From CAWGYT01 sp963826795 (GTDB lineage: Bacteria; Planctomycetota; Planctomycetia; Pirellulales; Pirellulaceae): a DNA stretch of 64,000 bases. This document shows, piece by piece, positions 9,801 to 19,356 of the stretch. Numbering within the stretch: the first letter of the stretch is position 1; the number at the start of each line of letters is the position of its first letter. The position numbers and the translations under genes were made by a program. Below the pieces are notes generated by a model. It saw only the letters and a program-made list of their open reading frames with translations. It did not search any database and was not told the origin of the DNA. The DNA is taken from contig CAWGYT010000008.1 in the NCBI GenBank assembly GCA_963826795.1, forward strand, positions 434,001-498,000, written 5' to 3'.

Positions 9801-12800
9801 CCGGGGCCGCCAACGTCACTTGGGTTCCCGGATCCACCACGCCACTGGGCGGACTGACGTTCAGCGGGATGCCCAACTGGCTATCCATCCAGGCCAGCCG
9901 ATTCTCGACGAACCACTTCATGATGTAGATGTAATCGTCATAGCTGTTCGGACGGCCGTTGGGCGTCATCTCGGCGGGCAGCGGCGAGGCGGGGCAATCC
10001 CCCTGGCCGAAAAAGCAGTTCGGCCAGTGATAGATCGATTCGCCGTAGCCGCCTCGCGTCCAGCGGTCGTAGTTTCGCGAGATCGGATTCGACGGCTCGC
10101 CCGGCGCCGGGTTCGTCAGATTCGGATTCCCGTCGGACAACGAGTTGACCGCAGCGTCGATATCGGCCAGCATATTTTCGGTCGTGAAGATCGTTTGCCG
10201 GAGTTCGGTCCAGCGATCCGACACCTGCTGCGCAAAGTTGGGGTCTTCGAACAACCGCGCCCAGTAGGGATATTGATCGGCCGACAACCCCGCGTCCTTG
10301 TACCAGCCCTCGGGATAGGAACCTTTCAGGTAGTTCCCGTTGCCAAGTGACAGGTTGTAGTCCCAAGCCGGACCTTGCTGGATCTTGCCGCCGCGGTCCT
10401 TGTAGTAGTAGGTGCTGAGCCGAAATCCATCGATGTTCTTGGTGAATTCCACCATCAGCCAGGTGTCGATCCAGGAATCGACATCGATGTATTTCTGGTA
10501 CCCTTCCTTCGGATCCGCGAAGTTGGGTCCGTACAAGACGTCTTCGAATTCCTCGATGTAGTTAATCAGCCACTCCTTCTGTTCCGGTGAGATTTCGCCG
10601 GGCTGAACCTCGTCTCGGCTGACGGGATCCTGGGGATCCACGACCTTCTGGTCTCGGTTGTGAGCCGTATTGAAGGGCCGTTCCCCCGCCCCCGACTTGT
10701 CTTTCTTCCAGATGTAGCCGCCCGTAATTTCCGGCTCCTGATTGTCGCCTGGCTGAATCTGGGTGATGTCGACCCGATTCTGGTCGATCTTGATCTTCTC
10801 CAGCAGAACGTACGTGCCGTGGTAGTCTTCATTGAAGTCCAGCTGGCTGCCATCGGCGTTCACGAAGACTTCGACCAGCATCGCGCGCGGCGCGTAGATC
10901 CCGATTTCGTCGATACCAATTGAAGGTCAGAAAGTTGTTCAGCTGGGTCTTGTCGGAATAAGGACCATTCAGCACCCAGTCGGAATCGGCGGGTAGACCG
11001 AACAGTCCGACGTTTCTGTCCGGCGCGTCGGAGGCGCGGATCGGCTTCGAATCGTCGGTCCCCTCCGACCACATCTCGAGCGCATACTGCCGTCTTGGCC
11101 CAGCCCTCGGAGCTCTGACCGCGAATCCGCAGGCCGGCACGGCCGGTGTACTGGGGCACATCCAGCAGGCTGGCACGGCCGTCCGCGCCCGGTTGAATGA
11201 AATACCCCACGGTCGGCTGCAGGCGGACCGACTGGCGGCGCGGGTCCTTCCCAAAACCCTCCATCACAATGATCGGCAGGTTCGAGTCGAAAACGCCTCG
11301 CCCTTCGAAGTTCGTCAGTTCGCCGGAAAGCTGCGTAAAGCCCGCCGTCGTGACCGGCCCGAGTGCGCGTCCCGCCTCGACCGCCCGCGCTCGGACGCGG
11401 ACAGGACCCTCAATCGAGATCGGCGCGGTGTAGACTTCGGACGTCTCGTCCGGCACCGTCCCGTCCAGCGTGTAGTACACCGTCGCTCCGGCCGTCGGCG
11501 CGATCAGCTCAAGATTGAACGGATCCACGAAGATCTGACTGTCGCGCGAGAAGCGAACCGATCCCGACGGTGCCAAGCTGCTTGGCCCATTCAATTCTCC
11601 AGGGCTCGGCGTCAAGAAGTAGCCGACGTCGCCGAGGATGACTTCCTGGACCGTTAATTGCGGCACCATCAAGAAGTCCTCGTCGGATGCGGAAGCATTC
11701 AAAGCGTGAATCGCCAGCACGTTCTTGCCGGGCACCAGGGCATCCACCGCTGCCGATACGCTAAACGATTCGGCCTCGCGTCCTAATTCGCCGACGCCCG
11801 TCAGGATGTTCCAACTTAGCACGTCGTGACCATTGAACGCGTCGCTGGTCGATGCGGTCCAACCGGCGTAGAGTTGCGGATCGCCACCGAACAGCTCGGT
11901 CAGATCAACCGACGTCGTCAACGTGGGGTCGTCGGGACGCGTCTCGGTGCTGGACATGTAAACGTCCAACTGTTGCGACAGTCCGTTGTACTCCACCCAC
12001 AGGTAAATCAGATTGACGCCTGGACCTGGCTGTCCGGCGAAAAATGCGTTGCCGTTGAACCGCGGGATTCTCACTCGTTCCACGCTTCCTTGCGCGTTGG
12101 TCGTCACACCGAGATGACTGGGAAGCGAGTCATCGGGATCGAACGAGCCGGTCGCCACGGAATCCAACTCGATCGCCAGAAAGGTGGAACCGGTATTGTC
12201 GATCCCGAGCCCACCGCCGCCCAGCCCCAGGACGTTGTTGTCGTTGGACTGGAGCACGAACACCATCCCCTCACCGCCCAGTCCGTCGCTGTCGGCGAAC
12301 GTGCCTCCGGGCGTGTGAATGTCGTACACCATCGAGGCGCTGAACGTGTAGTCCGATCCGAATGCGATCGGGCGCGTCAGCCAGGCGGCACTGTTCTGGT
12401 TGACGGCGGGCGTGGTCAATGCGAGGCGGTCTCCGTTCCAGCTGGCATTGCCGAGCAACGTGTAATCGTCCTTCGCATCCGCGCTCGCAAAGTCCTCATA
12501 GCTGACATTCGCCGCGATGCCCCCGTGTTCGGCGGCAGCGGTCGAATCCCAGGCCGCGGCGTCGGGCGCGTTGGCCCGTGCAATCTCGCGACCATTCAGG
12601 TAAGCGATAAACCCATCGTCGTAATTCATCTTCAGGTCCAAGGACTTGAAGGTCGGCAACGTTTCAGGCAAGTCGAACTCCGCGCGAAAATAGGCCGAAG
12701 CGGTCTGCCCCTGCATCGCCGCCGCCAGATTTCCGCTGGCCGAAATCAGCGGATTGAAGTCGCCATCGGTGGGATCGTCGTCGTACCCCACCCCGGACGA

Positions 12801-13409
12801 GATCTCGTTCCAGCCGGCGTCGTCATAGCCGGGTGCCGTCCAGGTCGCCGTCGGAACATCCTGGTCGGCTGCCGTCGGAAGCCACGCTGACACGGGGCCG
12901 TCGATGGCCACCAATTCGCGATCCTGCAAGACCTGCCCCCATCCGTAGGAAACATCTTCGTACTGTTCGGGCAGGACCTGATAGGCATCCGAGACGGTCC
13001 GACCATCGGGCTCGAACAACGCCAGATACTCGCCTTCGGCCAGCGCAAAGTTCGTATGCAACTCGCCTGCGGGATCCCGCCGATCTTTGTTGGAGGCAAA
13101 GACCAGACGCGACTCTCCCGGCGCCAAGCTCAGGCTCGGGAACGTCCACTTCGTCCGGTCGGCCGTGTCGTCGGTGACGTGCCAACCGGCCAGGTCAATC
13201 GTTTCGTTGCCCGAGTTGTAGACCTCGAACCAATCCGAGGGCACCCCGTCTTCGTCGTCAATTGTGTTGTTGTTGGAGGTCATCACCTCGGCCAGGATCA
13301 GATCACCCGCCAGGACGACTCTCGGTTCCAGTTGCTCCAGGCGAACAAGTCCGCTTCGATTGCGATGACGCGGGCGTCGAGCCGAAGGGTTCCAACAAGA
13401 TCGTTTCAT
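6823..13409 (-). CDS. Giant exported protein: LEPR motif, lamin-tail domains, lectin-like domain, CotH kinase-like domain, dockerin; two frameshifts
   Basis: About 2,195 residues once two single-base insertions are discounted (near 11093 and near 10911). Order: a basic N-terminus with LEQLEPRVVLAGD, the LEPR-type motif at the start of many planctomycete surface proteins; a lamin-tail domain (~36-150); repeated jelly-roll-like segments; an L-type lectin-like stretch (TFADSDGLGGEGMVFVLQS); a chitobiase C-terminal-like module (YYTLDGTVPDETS); a CotH-like domain (GLFGLPADSDWVLNGPYSDK, then YLKGSYPEGW); a second YTLDGSDP module; three more lamin-tail domains; and C-terminal dockerin-type calcium loops (GDFDGDGVTNVADI, DLNGDGSITEVD, GDFNGDGDFDASDLI). 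The two corrections restore SSEGWAKRQYALEMW and FNWYREIGIYAPRA. CotH-like proteins phosphorylate proteins in spore coats, but that activity is not proven here. A surface or matrix location is inferred. Confidence 0.85.
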
Positions 13410-13955
13410 GCGTAGTACTTTCCCTGACTGAATTAGTGCACACGAGCCAACGCCGGCCCCGGCTTTCGCCTGGCCAACGTTTCACTCGATCGAAAGATGC
13501 CGGATTTGGGGGCTGCGGATCGACGAACGGTCGCCGACGTCCTGACGCCCTACACCGCGTGAACGAACACCACGCGAAGCAATCACGAGAGGACCCTCAT
13601 CGGGAACAACGCGCGCGCCCGCAGCTTCCGTGTTTTCTCCGAGTCGCTAAGGCCCGCCTGCCGGATCGGATCACCGGCAACGCGGATCGCTCACCCAATC
13701 GACTCGCACCGTGAGAATGACCTGGTCGCGTCCCGAAACGAAATCGACCTTTGTTCTAATCGCCCCCCAAACCAAAGGCAAGTTTTTTCGCGGTGCTGCC
13801 CTGAATTTTACCCGATGGGCCCTCGGGCCTAGAATATGAAACCTGGGTTTCCTATGCGAACTTTGGCGGAGTCGGTCGACGGCTTCCCACAATCCACTCT
13901 CACACGATTCCGAATCTCACACGATTCCGAATCCTTTCGAAGGCAAGCTCATCCG
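13410..13955. other. 546-bp intergenic region between divergent genes
   Basis: No gene is supported here. Short open frames on both strands have no family resemblance and overlap each other. It holds a 17-bp perfect tandem duplication (TCACACGATTCCGAATC) at 13900-13916 and 13917-13933, just upstream of the DUF493 gene. A TAGAAT hexamer at 13830-13835 could be a -10 element, but the matching -35 is too weak to call. The CotH-protein promoter must lie in its left part. Confidence 0.6.
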
Positions 13956-14258
13956 ATGAACGAAGCTCGCGATCCCGCGCACGTCGACGCCGTGCAATTG
14001 CTGGAGAACACCCACGACTTTCCCTGCGAATTCATGGTCAAGGTCATCGGACGCACGGACGGAGAGTTTGTGGCCCGCGTCGTCGAAACGGTCCGCCTGT
14101 GTCAAGAACTCGATGCTTCTCCGGCCTTTTCGACTCGCGAAACGCCTAATGGGCGGCATGTCGCCGTGACGCTCCTGCCGCAGGTTGCCTCCGCGGAAGA
14201 GGTATTGGTTCTCTATCAGCGGATCCGCGAGATCGATGGAGTGGTGATGCTGATGTGA
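13956..14258 (+). CDS. DUF493 family protein (YbeD-like)
   Basis: 100 residues matching the small ferredoxin-fold DUF493/YbeD family. The recognisable core is HDFPCEFMVKVIGR followed by a hydrophobic/acidic beta-alpha pattern and VTLLPQVASAEEVLVLYQRI. In proteobacteria ybeD sits next to lipB, but no lipoate gene is present here and the biochemical role is unknown; an ACT-like regulatory role has been suggested for the fold. Start ATG 13956 was chosen because conservation begins there (MNEARDPAHVDAVQLLENTHD). GAAGG at 13939-13943 is a spaced but plausible ribosome site. A longer in-frame start at 13836 would add an unconserved N-terminus that crosses the tandem duplication. Confidence 0.8.
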   Translation: MNEARDPAHVDAVQLLENTHDFPCEFMVKVIGRTDGEFVARVVETVRLCQELDASPAFSTRETPNGRHVAVTLLPQVASAEEVLVLYQRIREIDGVVMLM

Positions 14259-14263
14259 TCGCC

Positions 14264-14317
14264 CGAGGCCCGCACACCCCGAGGCCCGCAGATCCGCGAG
14301 GCCCGCATGCCCGCGAG
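14264..14317. repeat. 11-bp motif repeated at 16-17-bp spacing
   Basis: CGAGGCCCGCA recurs at 14264-14274, 14280-14290 and 14297-14307, with a degenerate fourth copy near 14314. It fills the 63-bp gap between the convergent DUF493 gene and ATP-grasp gene, where a terminator would be expected. It does not form a classical hairpin plus T-run. Confidence 0.8.
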
Positions 14318-14321
14318 GCAC

Positions 14322-15527
14322 TCATGCCGGGGGCGGGGTCATTCGACAGGCGACTTCGCGGGCTGCTGCGGCCAGCGCCGCAGCGACATTCTGAGCGGAA
14401 GTGCCGGGGGACGAGTCAATGATCACCGTGGCGATCGGATCGCCCGCCTTGAAGGCCGTTCCGACCGCGGGGATGTCGGCAATCCGCACGCCCGACGCGG
14501 CGTTTTGGCGTCGGACCCACGCTCCGAAGGCGGCATCGGCCTGGCACATCCGAGCGGCGTAGACGATTCGCTTGCCGACGGCTCGGGGGAGGTCACCCAG
14601 GGGGGCTGACGTGGGCAATTGATCGTCGCAGCAGGCGCGCCAATGCAACTCGATCGCGTTCCACCCGCACCCCCGCTCGAGGACCTCGAGCGAAGCGACG
14701 TAACGGGGATTGACTTCGACGGGCATCAGTTCGGACCCGGTATCGATCGCGTCGATGCCGAACAGGCCGATCAGCCGAAATCGGGAGGCGACCACCTGTC
14801 CAATTCGCTCCCAGCGCTCGTGGGTCGCCCGGTCGAGCTGAAGGGGTCCCAGCGATCCGGCGTACTGAAAAGGACCAGGGGCACCGAACTCGGGACCGAT
14901 CAGTTGTCGAGTGACCCCCAGCAATCGGCAGCCGCGAGGCGAGGCGACAAAGGCCGCCGCGCATGCTTGTCCCGCGGTCCAGCGCTGAAAATAACGGCCT
15001 GGCCGACTTCGGCCCCCGCGAGCGGAGTTGGCGAAACGGATCTCCCGTCCTGCCGCGGACGCCAAGGGCTTGCTTAACCATCGCCCCGAAGCCGACGAAC
15101 CCGTGAGAACACGCGTCACCTCCAGACACGCAAGCCCCTCGTCCCGCAGGGCAGCCACGACCTGAAACGGATCGCGTACCTGCCTCAAGACGTCGGCAGG
15201 ATTTCCCAACAGCGGAAGCCGGACCCGATCGACGATTTGGGGATAGTTTTCCAGAGCGCCGGTGTACATCCAGGCCGCAAGCTGGGAGTCGTCGCGGGCA
15301 AGCTTCGGAAGATTTCGATAGCCGGGCCGAAGCAGCCAACAGGCATCCGCCTGGTTCAGGTCCTGATCCTGAAACAGATCGGCGGCGACAGGTCGCACGA
15401 CGCCCCAGCGTCCTGCCGCCTCGACTGCCGCTCGAACCGATGCCCCCGCGACCAACAGTCGCGGACGGGCGCTCGCCGCGTCGTTGTCTCCCGAGTGGTT
15501 ATCCCCCAAGCGCTGCACGACGGTCAC
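14322..15527 (-). CDS. ATP-grasp superfamily enzyme (COG2232-like)
   Basis: 401 residues. The N-terminal part (ARPRLLVAGASVRAAVEAA) looks like the pre-ATP-grasp fold. The C-terminal ATP-grasp catalytic region contains FGIDAIDTG and MPVEVNPRYVASLE, the metal-binding Glu/Asn signature of carboxylate-amine ligases. Similar planctomycete and methylotroph proteins (COG2232, predicted ATP-utilizing enzyme) occur near tetrahydromethanopterin biosynthesis genes, so a role in that cofactor pathway is possible, but no such gene is visible here. Start: GTG at 15525-15527 is preferred because AAGGAG (complement of 15535-15540) lies 7 nt upstream; an ATG at 15572 is also in frame. It is divergent from comM, 138 bp between starts. 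Substrate unknown. Confidence 0.72.
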   Translation of the reverse strand: MTVVQRLGDNHSGDNDAASARPRLLVAGASVRAAVEAAGRWGVVRPVAADLFQDQDLNQADACWLLRPGYRNLPKLARDDSQLAAWMYTGALENYPQIVDRVRLPLLGNPADVLRQVRDPFQVVAALRDEGLACLEVTRVLTGSSASGRWLSKPLASAAGREIRFANSARGGRSRPGRYFQRWTAGQACAAAFVASPRGCRLLGVTRQLIGPEFGAPGPFQYAGSLGPLQLDRATHERWERIGQVVASRFRLIGLFGIDAIDTGSELMPVEVNPRYVASLEVLERGCGWNAIELHWRACCDDQLPTSAPLGDLPRAVGKRIVYAARMCQADAAFGAWVRRQNAASGVRIADIPAVGTAFKAGDPIATVIIDSSPGTSAQNVAAALAAAAREVACRMTPPPA

Positions 15528-15665
15528 CGGGAGACTCCTTGATTTCACGCCGCGCGCGAGCCAGTCTCTCACGACGCCTTGTCACATGGCTTCCGACGTC
15601 ATCAGAATGCCGCGTCCGTCAGGTCTCCACGGATTCGATTCGCGCTGCGGGAAAGGGCCCCTCCG

Positions 15666-17203
15666 ATGCTCGCCAAGCTGAAAACCTACTCGCTATTGGG
15701 CATTGAGGCCCTGCCGGTCGAAGTCGAAGTGGATGTTTCGCCTTGCTCGTTACCCAAAACCGTCTTGGTCGGGCTGCCCGAGCAAGCGGTCAAGGAGAGC
15801 ACGCACCGCGTCGAGCGTGCCCTGGTCAACTCGGGATTCATGCGTCCCCATGACCGAATCGTGATTAACCTTGCCCCGGCCGAACTGCCCAAGCAAGCGG
15901 CCTCGTTCGATTTACCGATCAGCTTGGGAATCCTCGCCGCCAGTGGACAAATCGCCAGCGACATTTACGAGCGTTACGCGGTGGTCGGTGAGCTTAGTTT
16001 GCAAGGCCAGACGCGACCTGCCAAGGGGGCACTTTCGATGGCCATGCGGGCCGCTCAGGACGAGCAACTGAGGGGGATCGTCGTGCCCGCGGCGAGCGCC
16101 GCCGAGGCCGCCGTCGTCGAAAACGTGAATGTGATCCCCGTCACCAGCCTGACGCAAGCCGTGGCGTTTCTGAGCGGCGAAGTGGAGATCCCACCGGCCC
16201 CTTCGCGGCTGGAAGAACTCTTCGATCGCTTCGCAGGGTACGACGAGGACTTCGCTGATGTCCGCGGCCAGGAAGTCGCCAAACGGGCACTCACGATCGC
16301 GGCGGCGGGAACACACAACCTGCTGATGGTCGGACCACCCGGCACCGGCAAGACGATGCTCGCCGCACGCGTCCCGACGATCCTGCCCATGCTGTCGCCC
16401 GGCGAGTCGATCGAGACGACGCGGATTTACAGTGCCCTCGGACGACTTCGCCCCGGCCAACCCCTGATGGCGCGACGCCCCTTCCGGGCCCCTCACCATA
16501 CCATCAGTGAGGCGGGCTTGGTCGGCGGAGGTAGCCAACCGGCGCCGGGCGAAATCAGCCTGGCCCATCACGGCGTCCTCTTCCTGGACGAACTGCCCGA
16601 GTTCAATCGGCGGACGCTGGAAGTGCTTCGCCAACCCTTGGAGGACGGTACGGTCACGATCTCCCGCGCCCTGCGCTCGACCACCTTCCCCGCCGAATTC
16701 ATGCTGATCGCGGCCATGAACCCGTGCCCGTGCGGATATCGCAACGACCCGCGCCGAGCCTGCAATTGCACGTCGCCGCAAGTGGAACGCTATATGGCGA
16801 AAATCAGCGGCCCGCTACTCGACAGGATTGATATCCACCTCGAGGTGGCCAGCGTTCCGTTTCGCGAACTTGCCTCTCAACATGGCGGTCTGAATAGTGA
16901 TGTGATGCGGGCACAGGTTCAAGCCGCCCGACAAACACAGGCGGATCGCTTTCGATCGTCCCGAACTCGCCAAAACGGCCAGATGAACAGCCGCCAGATT
17001 CGACAACACTGCCAGCTCGAGCGCGAGGGCGCGAACGACTTAGGGCCAGCGTCACCGAGTTGGCCCTGTCGGCTCGAGCCCACGACAAGATACTGCGCGT
17101 CGCCCGAACCATTGCGGATTTAGAACAAGCCGATGCGATCGGTGGCGATCACATCAGCGAGGCGATCAATTTCCGACTGCTCGATCGAAGTCTCTGGACC
17201 TGA
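15666..17203 (+). CDS. comM: ComM/YifB-type Mg-chelatase-like AAA+ ATPase, frameshift near 17042
   Basis: About 512 residues. The N-terminal ChlI-like domain (VLVGLPEQAVKESTHRV, then NLAPAELPKQAASFDLPI) precedes a Mg-chelatase-type AAA+ core with Walker A GPPGTGKT, PFRAPHHTISEAGLVGGG, Walker B VLFLDELPEF and the cysteine-rich MNPCPCGYRND loop. The C-terminal domain is complete only if one missing base is restored around 17042-17044: the continuing frame reads SVTELALSARAHDKILRVAR and ends at TGA 17201-17203, as in the family. ComM is a hexameric helicase promoting branch migration of incoming DNA in natural transformation in Vibrio and others; that role is inferred. A strong terminator follows at 17253-17284. 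Confidence 0.9.
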
Positions 17204-17225
17204 CGTCGATTCTCGCCGCGCCAAC

Positions 17226-17248
17226 AAAAAAAGCTCGCCGGAACGAGC
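17226..17248 (-). terminator. Rho-independent terminator, minus strand
   Basis: On the minus strand a 5-bp stem (GCTCG/CGAGC) with a 6-nt loop is followed by seven T residues. It lies 234 bp downstream of the small exported protein gene at 17482-17760. The stem is short, so efficiency is uncertain. Confidence 0.5.
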
Positions 17249-17252
17249 ATGA

Positions 17253-17284
17253 AAAAAGGTGCCCGCCGAAACGAGCACCTTTTT
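17253..17284. terminator. Strong, bidirectional rho-independent terminator after comM
   Basis: AAAAAGGTGC at 17253-17262 pairs perfectly with GCACCTTTTT at 17275-17284 around a 12-nt loop. The T-run follows the GC part of the stem on the plus strand and the A-run gives a T-run on the minus strand, so it can act both ways. It sits 49 bp after the corrected comM stop. Confidence 0.8.
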
Positions 17285-17380
17285 AACTCAACAACGCTTT
17301 GTTCAATCTCGTCACGCCTCGCGATTCTGCGTCCAGGATTCCCAGCCGCACCGCGTAACGCAGGCCAAGAACGCCCAGCC

Positions 17381-17468
17381 CAGCCAACTGCGGCCAGCCA
17401 ACTGCGGCCAGCCAACTGCGGCCAGCCAACTGCGGCCAGCCAACTGCGGCCAGCCAACTGCGGCCAGC
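17381..17468. repeat. 14-bp tandem repeat, about 6 copies
   Basis: CCAACTGCGGCCAG is repeated head-to-tail about six times without spacers. It ends 14 bp before the 3' end of the minus-strand gene 17482-17760. The period is not a multiple of three and no credible protein crosses it, so it is a non-coding minisatellite rather than a CRISPR. Confidence 0.95.
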
Positions 17469-17481
17469 TTGGCCCGATCCG

Positions 17482-17760
17482 TTAGGGAACGTACGCACTC
17501 GCGGGGTGACGCGGTGCGATCGAGGCGCCCCGCGAGGGACCCACGGCGCTGCCGGCCATCAGGGCGGACACGGCGGACGATGTTTCGGAGGCTTCCGCTT
17601 CCGCCACATCCACGGCGGACGGTGCGTTCAAGGCGCTAGGGCTCGTCGTTTCTGCTGTCGTTTCAGCGACCATCAGGTTTGAGAGCGGAATGGCGATCGC
17701 AGCGAGCACTGCGACGACACACGCACCTTGCACCAAAGATCGTGTTCCCGATTTCTTCAT
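17482..17760 (-). CDS. Small predicted exported or membrane-anchored protein
   Basis: 92 residues. A basic N-terminus (MKKSGTRS) is followed by a hydrophobic segment (VVAVLAAIAIPLSNLMVA) and then an Ala/Ser/Thr/Glu-rich, probably disordered tail. This fits a signal peptide or single N-terminal anchor. No family is recognised. The start is the second of two in-frame ATGs because GGAG lies 9 nt upstream of it. It is preceded by the PEP-CTERM gene (17839-18855) on the same strand, 78 bp upstream, and could be co-transcribed. It might instead be a truncated remnant, but the ribosome site and signal-like N-terminus favour a real small gene. Confidence 0.5.
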   Translation of the reverse strand: MKKSGTRSLVQGACVVAVLAAIAIPLSNLMVAETTAETTSPSALNAPSAVDVAEAEASETSSAVSALMAGSAVGPSRGASIAPRHPASAYVP

Positions 17761-17838
17761 CGAAGCATTCTCCATGTTGCAGTTTCTGCTGGTCGCTTTC
17801 GTTCAACCTGGCATCTGCTGAAAGTCATCAAAGGTAGT

Positions 17839-18855
17839 CTAATCTGGCCAGCTTTCCATTTCAATGTTTTCGCTGGCCAAATTTTTCGATTTTGTCACTT
17901 TGCCATCTTGCGGCCGTTCGATGGGCATTGCCCCGAGTCGCTGAGCCCGGGAGTTGTCCCGCTCGGCTGCGTAGCGGCGCCGGCGTGCGACGGCCACCAT
18001 TCCGAGGAGGCCACACATCCCCAACAGGATGCTGGACGGCTCAGGCACGATTTCGATCGTGACGGATCCGGTGGCCGAAACCCGCTGTCCGGTATGATCA
18101 GGAATCGTATAGGTCGCAGTCAAGTCCACCAGACACCCGGTGGGATCACCGCATCCGGCCATGATGTCTGCAAGCGTTAGGTTGATGTCGGCCTGATCGC
18201 TCAGAGCCTCAGGATTGTCCGACAGGAACCCGTCGCCAACGCCGACATAGATCAGCTCGTTGACGAGCAAGCTACCGGACTGATTGCCACTGTAGGTGAT
18301 GTCATCACCACCACCGGGGGCCCCGTCGGCACCCCAGTCGATTCCGACTCGCGTGCTGGAATAGTTGGCTGCCGAAAAGTCCCCGACTTGGTCAAAGTAG
18401 CCAGTTCCACCCGGCCCCCCAGTGTCATCGCTGTCCAATTCCCAAGTCAGATCGGAGAGGGCGAATTGCCAGTCCGAGCTGCCCACGATTCGCAACCCAA
18501 AATGGACTCGATTACCAAACTCGCCAGAGAACGGGGACTGAAGAAGGGGCGGATCCGCTTGGCCTCGCCATGAATTGAAGGTCTGCGTGTAGATTATTTC
18601 GTTTGGGGGAATGTTCCCCGACACTTGCTCGTACGCGGCCGGATTCGTTTCGCGACTGCCTCCGGTATTCATGTTGTTCAAAATCCCAGAGATCGCATTC
18701 GTCACGTAGTGATTCCAGTTGGGCGATTCGGGCCCCTTGGGGGCGAATGCCGGATAGACCTCAAACGTCATGAGGTCCGCACGGGCCTTGCCAGTCGCCG
18801 TAAACAGTGTCACGCAGGCACACAACGCCAGTCCTATTTTTTCCCAGCGAGTCAT
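17839..18855 (-). CDS. PEP-CTERM exported protein with unusual C-terminal tail
   Basis: 338 residues with a signal peptide (MTRWEKIGLALCACVTLF, cleavage after an Ala-rich ARA) and an acidic, Gly/Asp-rich body typical of secreted beta-sandwich proteins. Near the end stands the sorting signal VPEPSSILLGMCGLLG followed by ARRRR: PEP motif, hydrophobic helix and basic cluster, the substrate of an exosortase. Unusually, 44 further hydrophilic residues follow the basic cluster, whereas such proteins normally stop within a few residues. The start with GGAGGA directly upstream of ATG 18853-18855 is convincing; a more distal ATG at 18879 lacks a site. Body function unknown. No exosortase gene is in the window. 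Confidence 0.8.
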   Translation of the reverse strand: MTRWEKIGLALCACVTLFTATGKARADLMTFEVYPAFAPKGPESPNWNHYVTNAISGILNNMNTGGSRETNPAAYEQVSGNIPPNEIIYTQTFNSWRGQADPPLLQSPFSGEFGNRVHFGLRIVGSSDWQFALSDLTWELDSDDTGGPGGTGYFDQVGDFSAANYSSTRVGIDWGADGAPGGGDDITYSGNQSGSLLVNELIYVGVGDGFLSDNPEALSDQADINLTLADIMAGCGDPTGCLVDLTATYTIPDHTGQRVSATGSVTIEIVPEPSSILLGMCGLLGMVAVARRRRYAAERDNSRAQRLGAMPIERPQDGKVTKSKNLASENIEMESWPD

Positions 18856-19356
18856 TAGCTTCCTCCTCGGATGCAGCAAACAATGTAGTGACTAGACCGA
18901 GGATTCCCTTCCTGCAGCGTCTCCATCCGACCACTCGGCTGAGTCTCAGAATAACTCGGCTTGCCATCATTGCAAGCTTGGCCGCCGAAAATCTAGCCAT
19001 TTTACGCTGACACCCCAGTCATCAGATTTATCCCACCCATCCCCCCCATCGCCTTACCCCAGTCATCGCAAGAGAAAGACGGTCTATCGTTGCCTTCTGC
19101 CGAGTCGGCCTGGCCGCAAGAAAAGACGGTCTATCGATGCCTTCTGCCAAGTCGGCCTGGGTTGCAAGGGAGAGCCGGCTGGGCCCGAGTCAAAAAACAG
19201 AAGAATTCGACTAGACTCGACCCGCGGCCGTTGATACCCTCCGCCCCGCTTCTAACGTGCGAAGCGAGCTGTGTTTGCCGAAGGCGTCCAATCCAACTCT
19301 TGTTTGAACCTTGAACCGGCGATGGCCTCGCGATGCCGTGCCGCCACAGGAAACTG
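18856..19356. other. 501-bp divergent intergenic region
   Basis: This holds the promoters of the divergent PEP-CTERM and lipoprotein genes. The recognisable content is the ~48-bp direct duplication at 19068-19162. Short open frames on both strands cross the duplication and resemble nothing, so no gene is called. Confidence 0.6.
19068..19162. repeat. About 48-bp imperfect tandem duplication
   Basis: Two copies of a unit starting GCAAG and containing GACGGTCTATCG and GTCGGCCTGG lie head-to-tail (19068-19115, 19116-19162). They differ by a few substitutions and one indel. The duplication lies in the divergent promoter region of a PEP-CTERM gene and a lipoprotein gene. Confidence 0.85.

Noticed and set aside
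17381..17468. Possible CRISPR array
   Set aside because: The 14-bp units are contiguous with no spacers, and no cas gene is in the window. The same applies to the arrays at 24146 and 40691.
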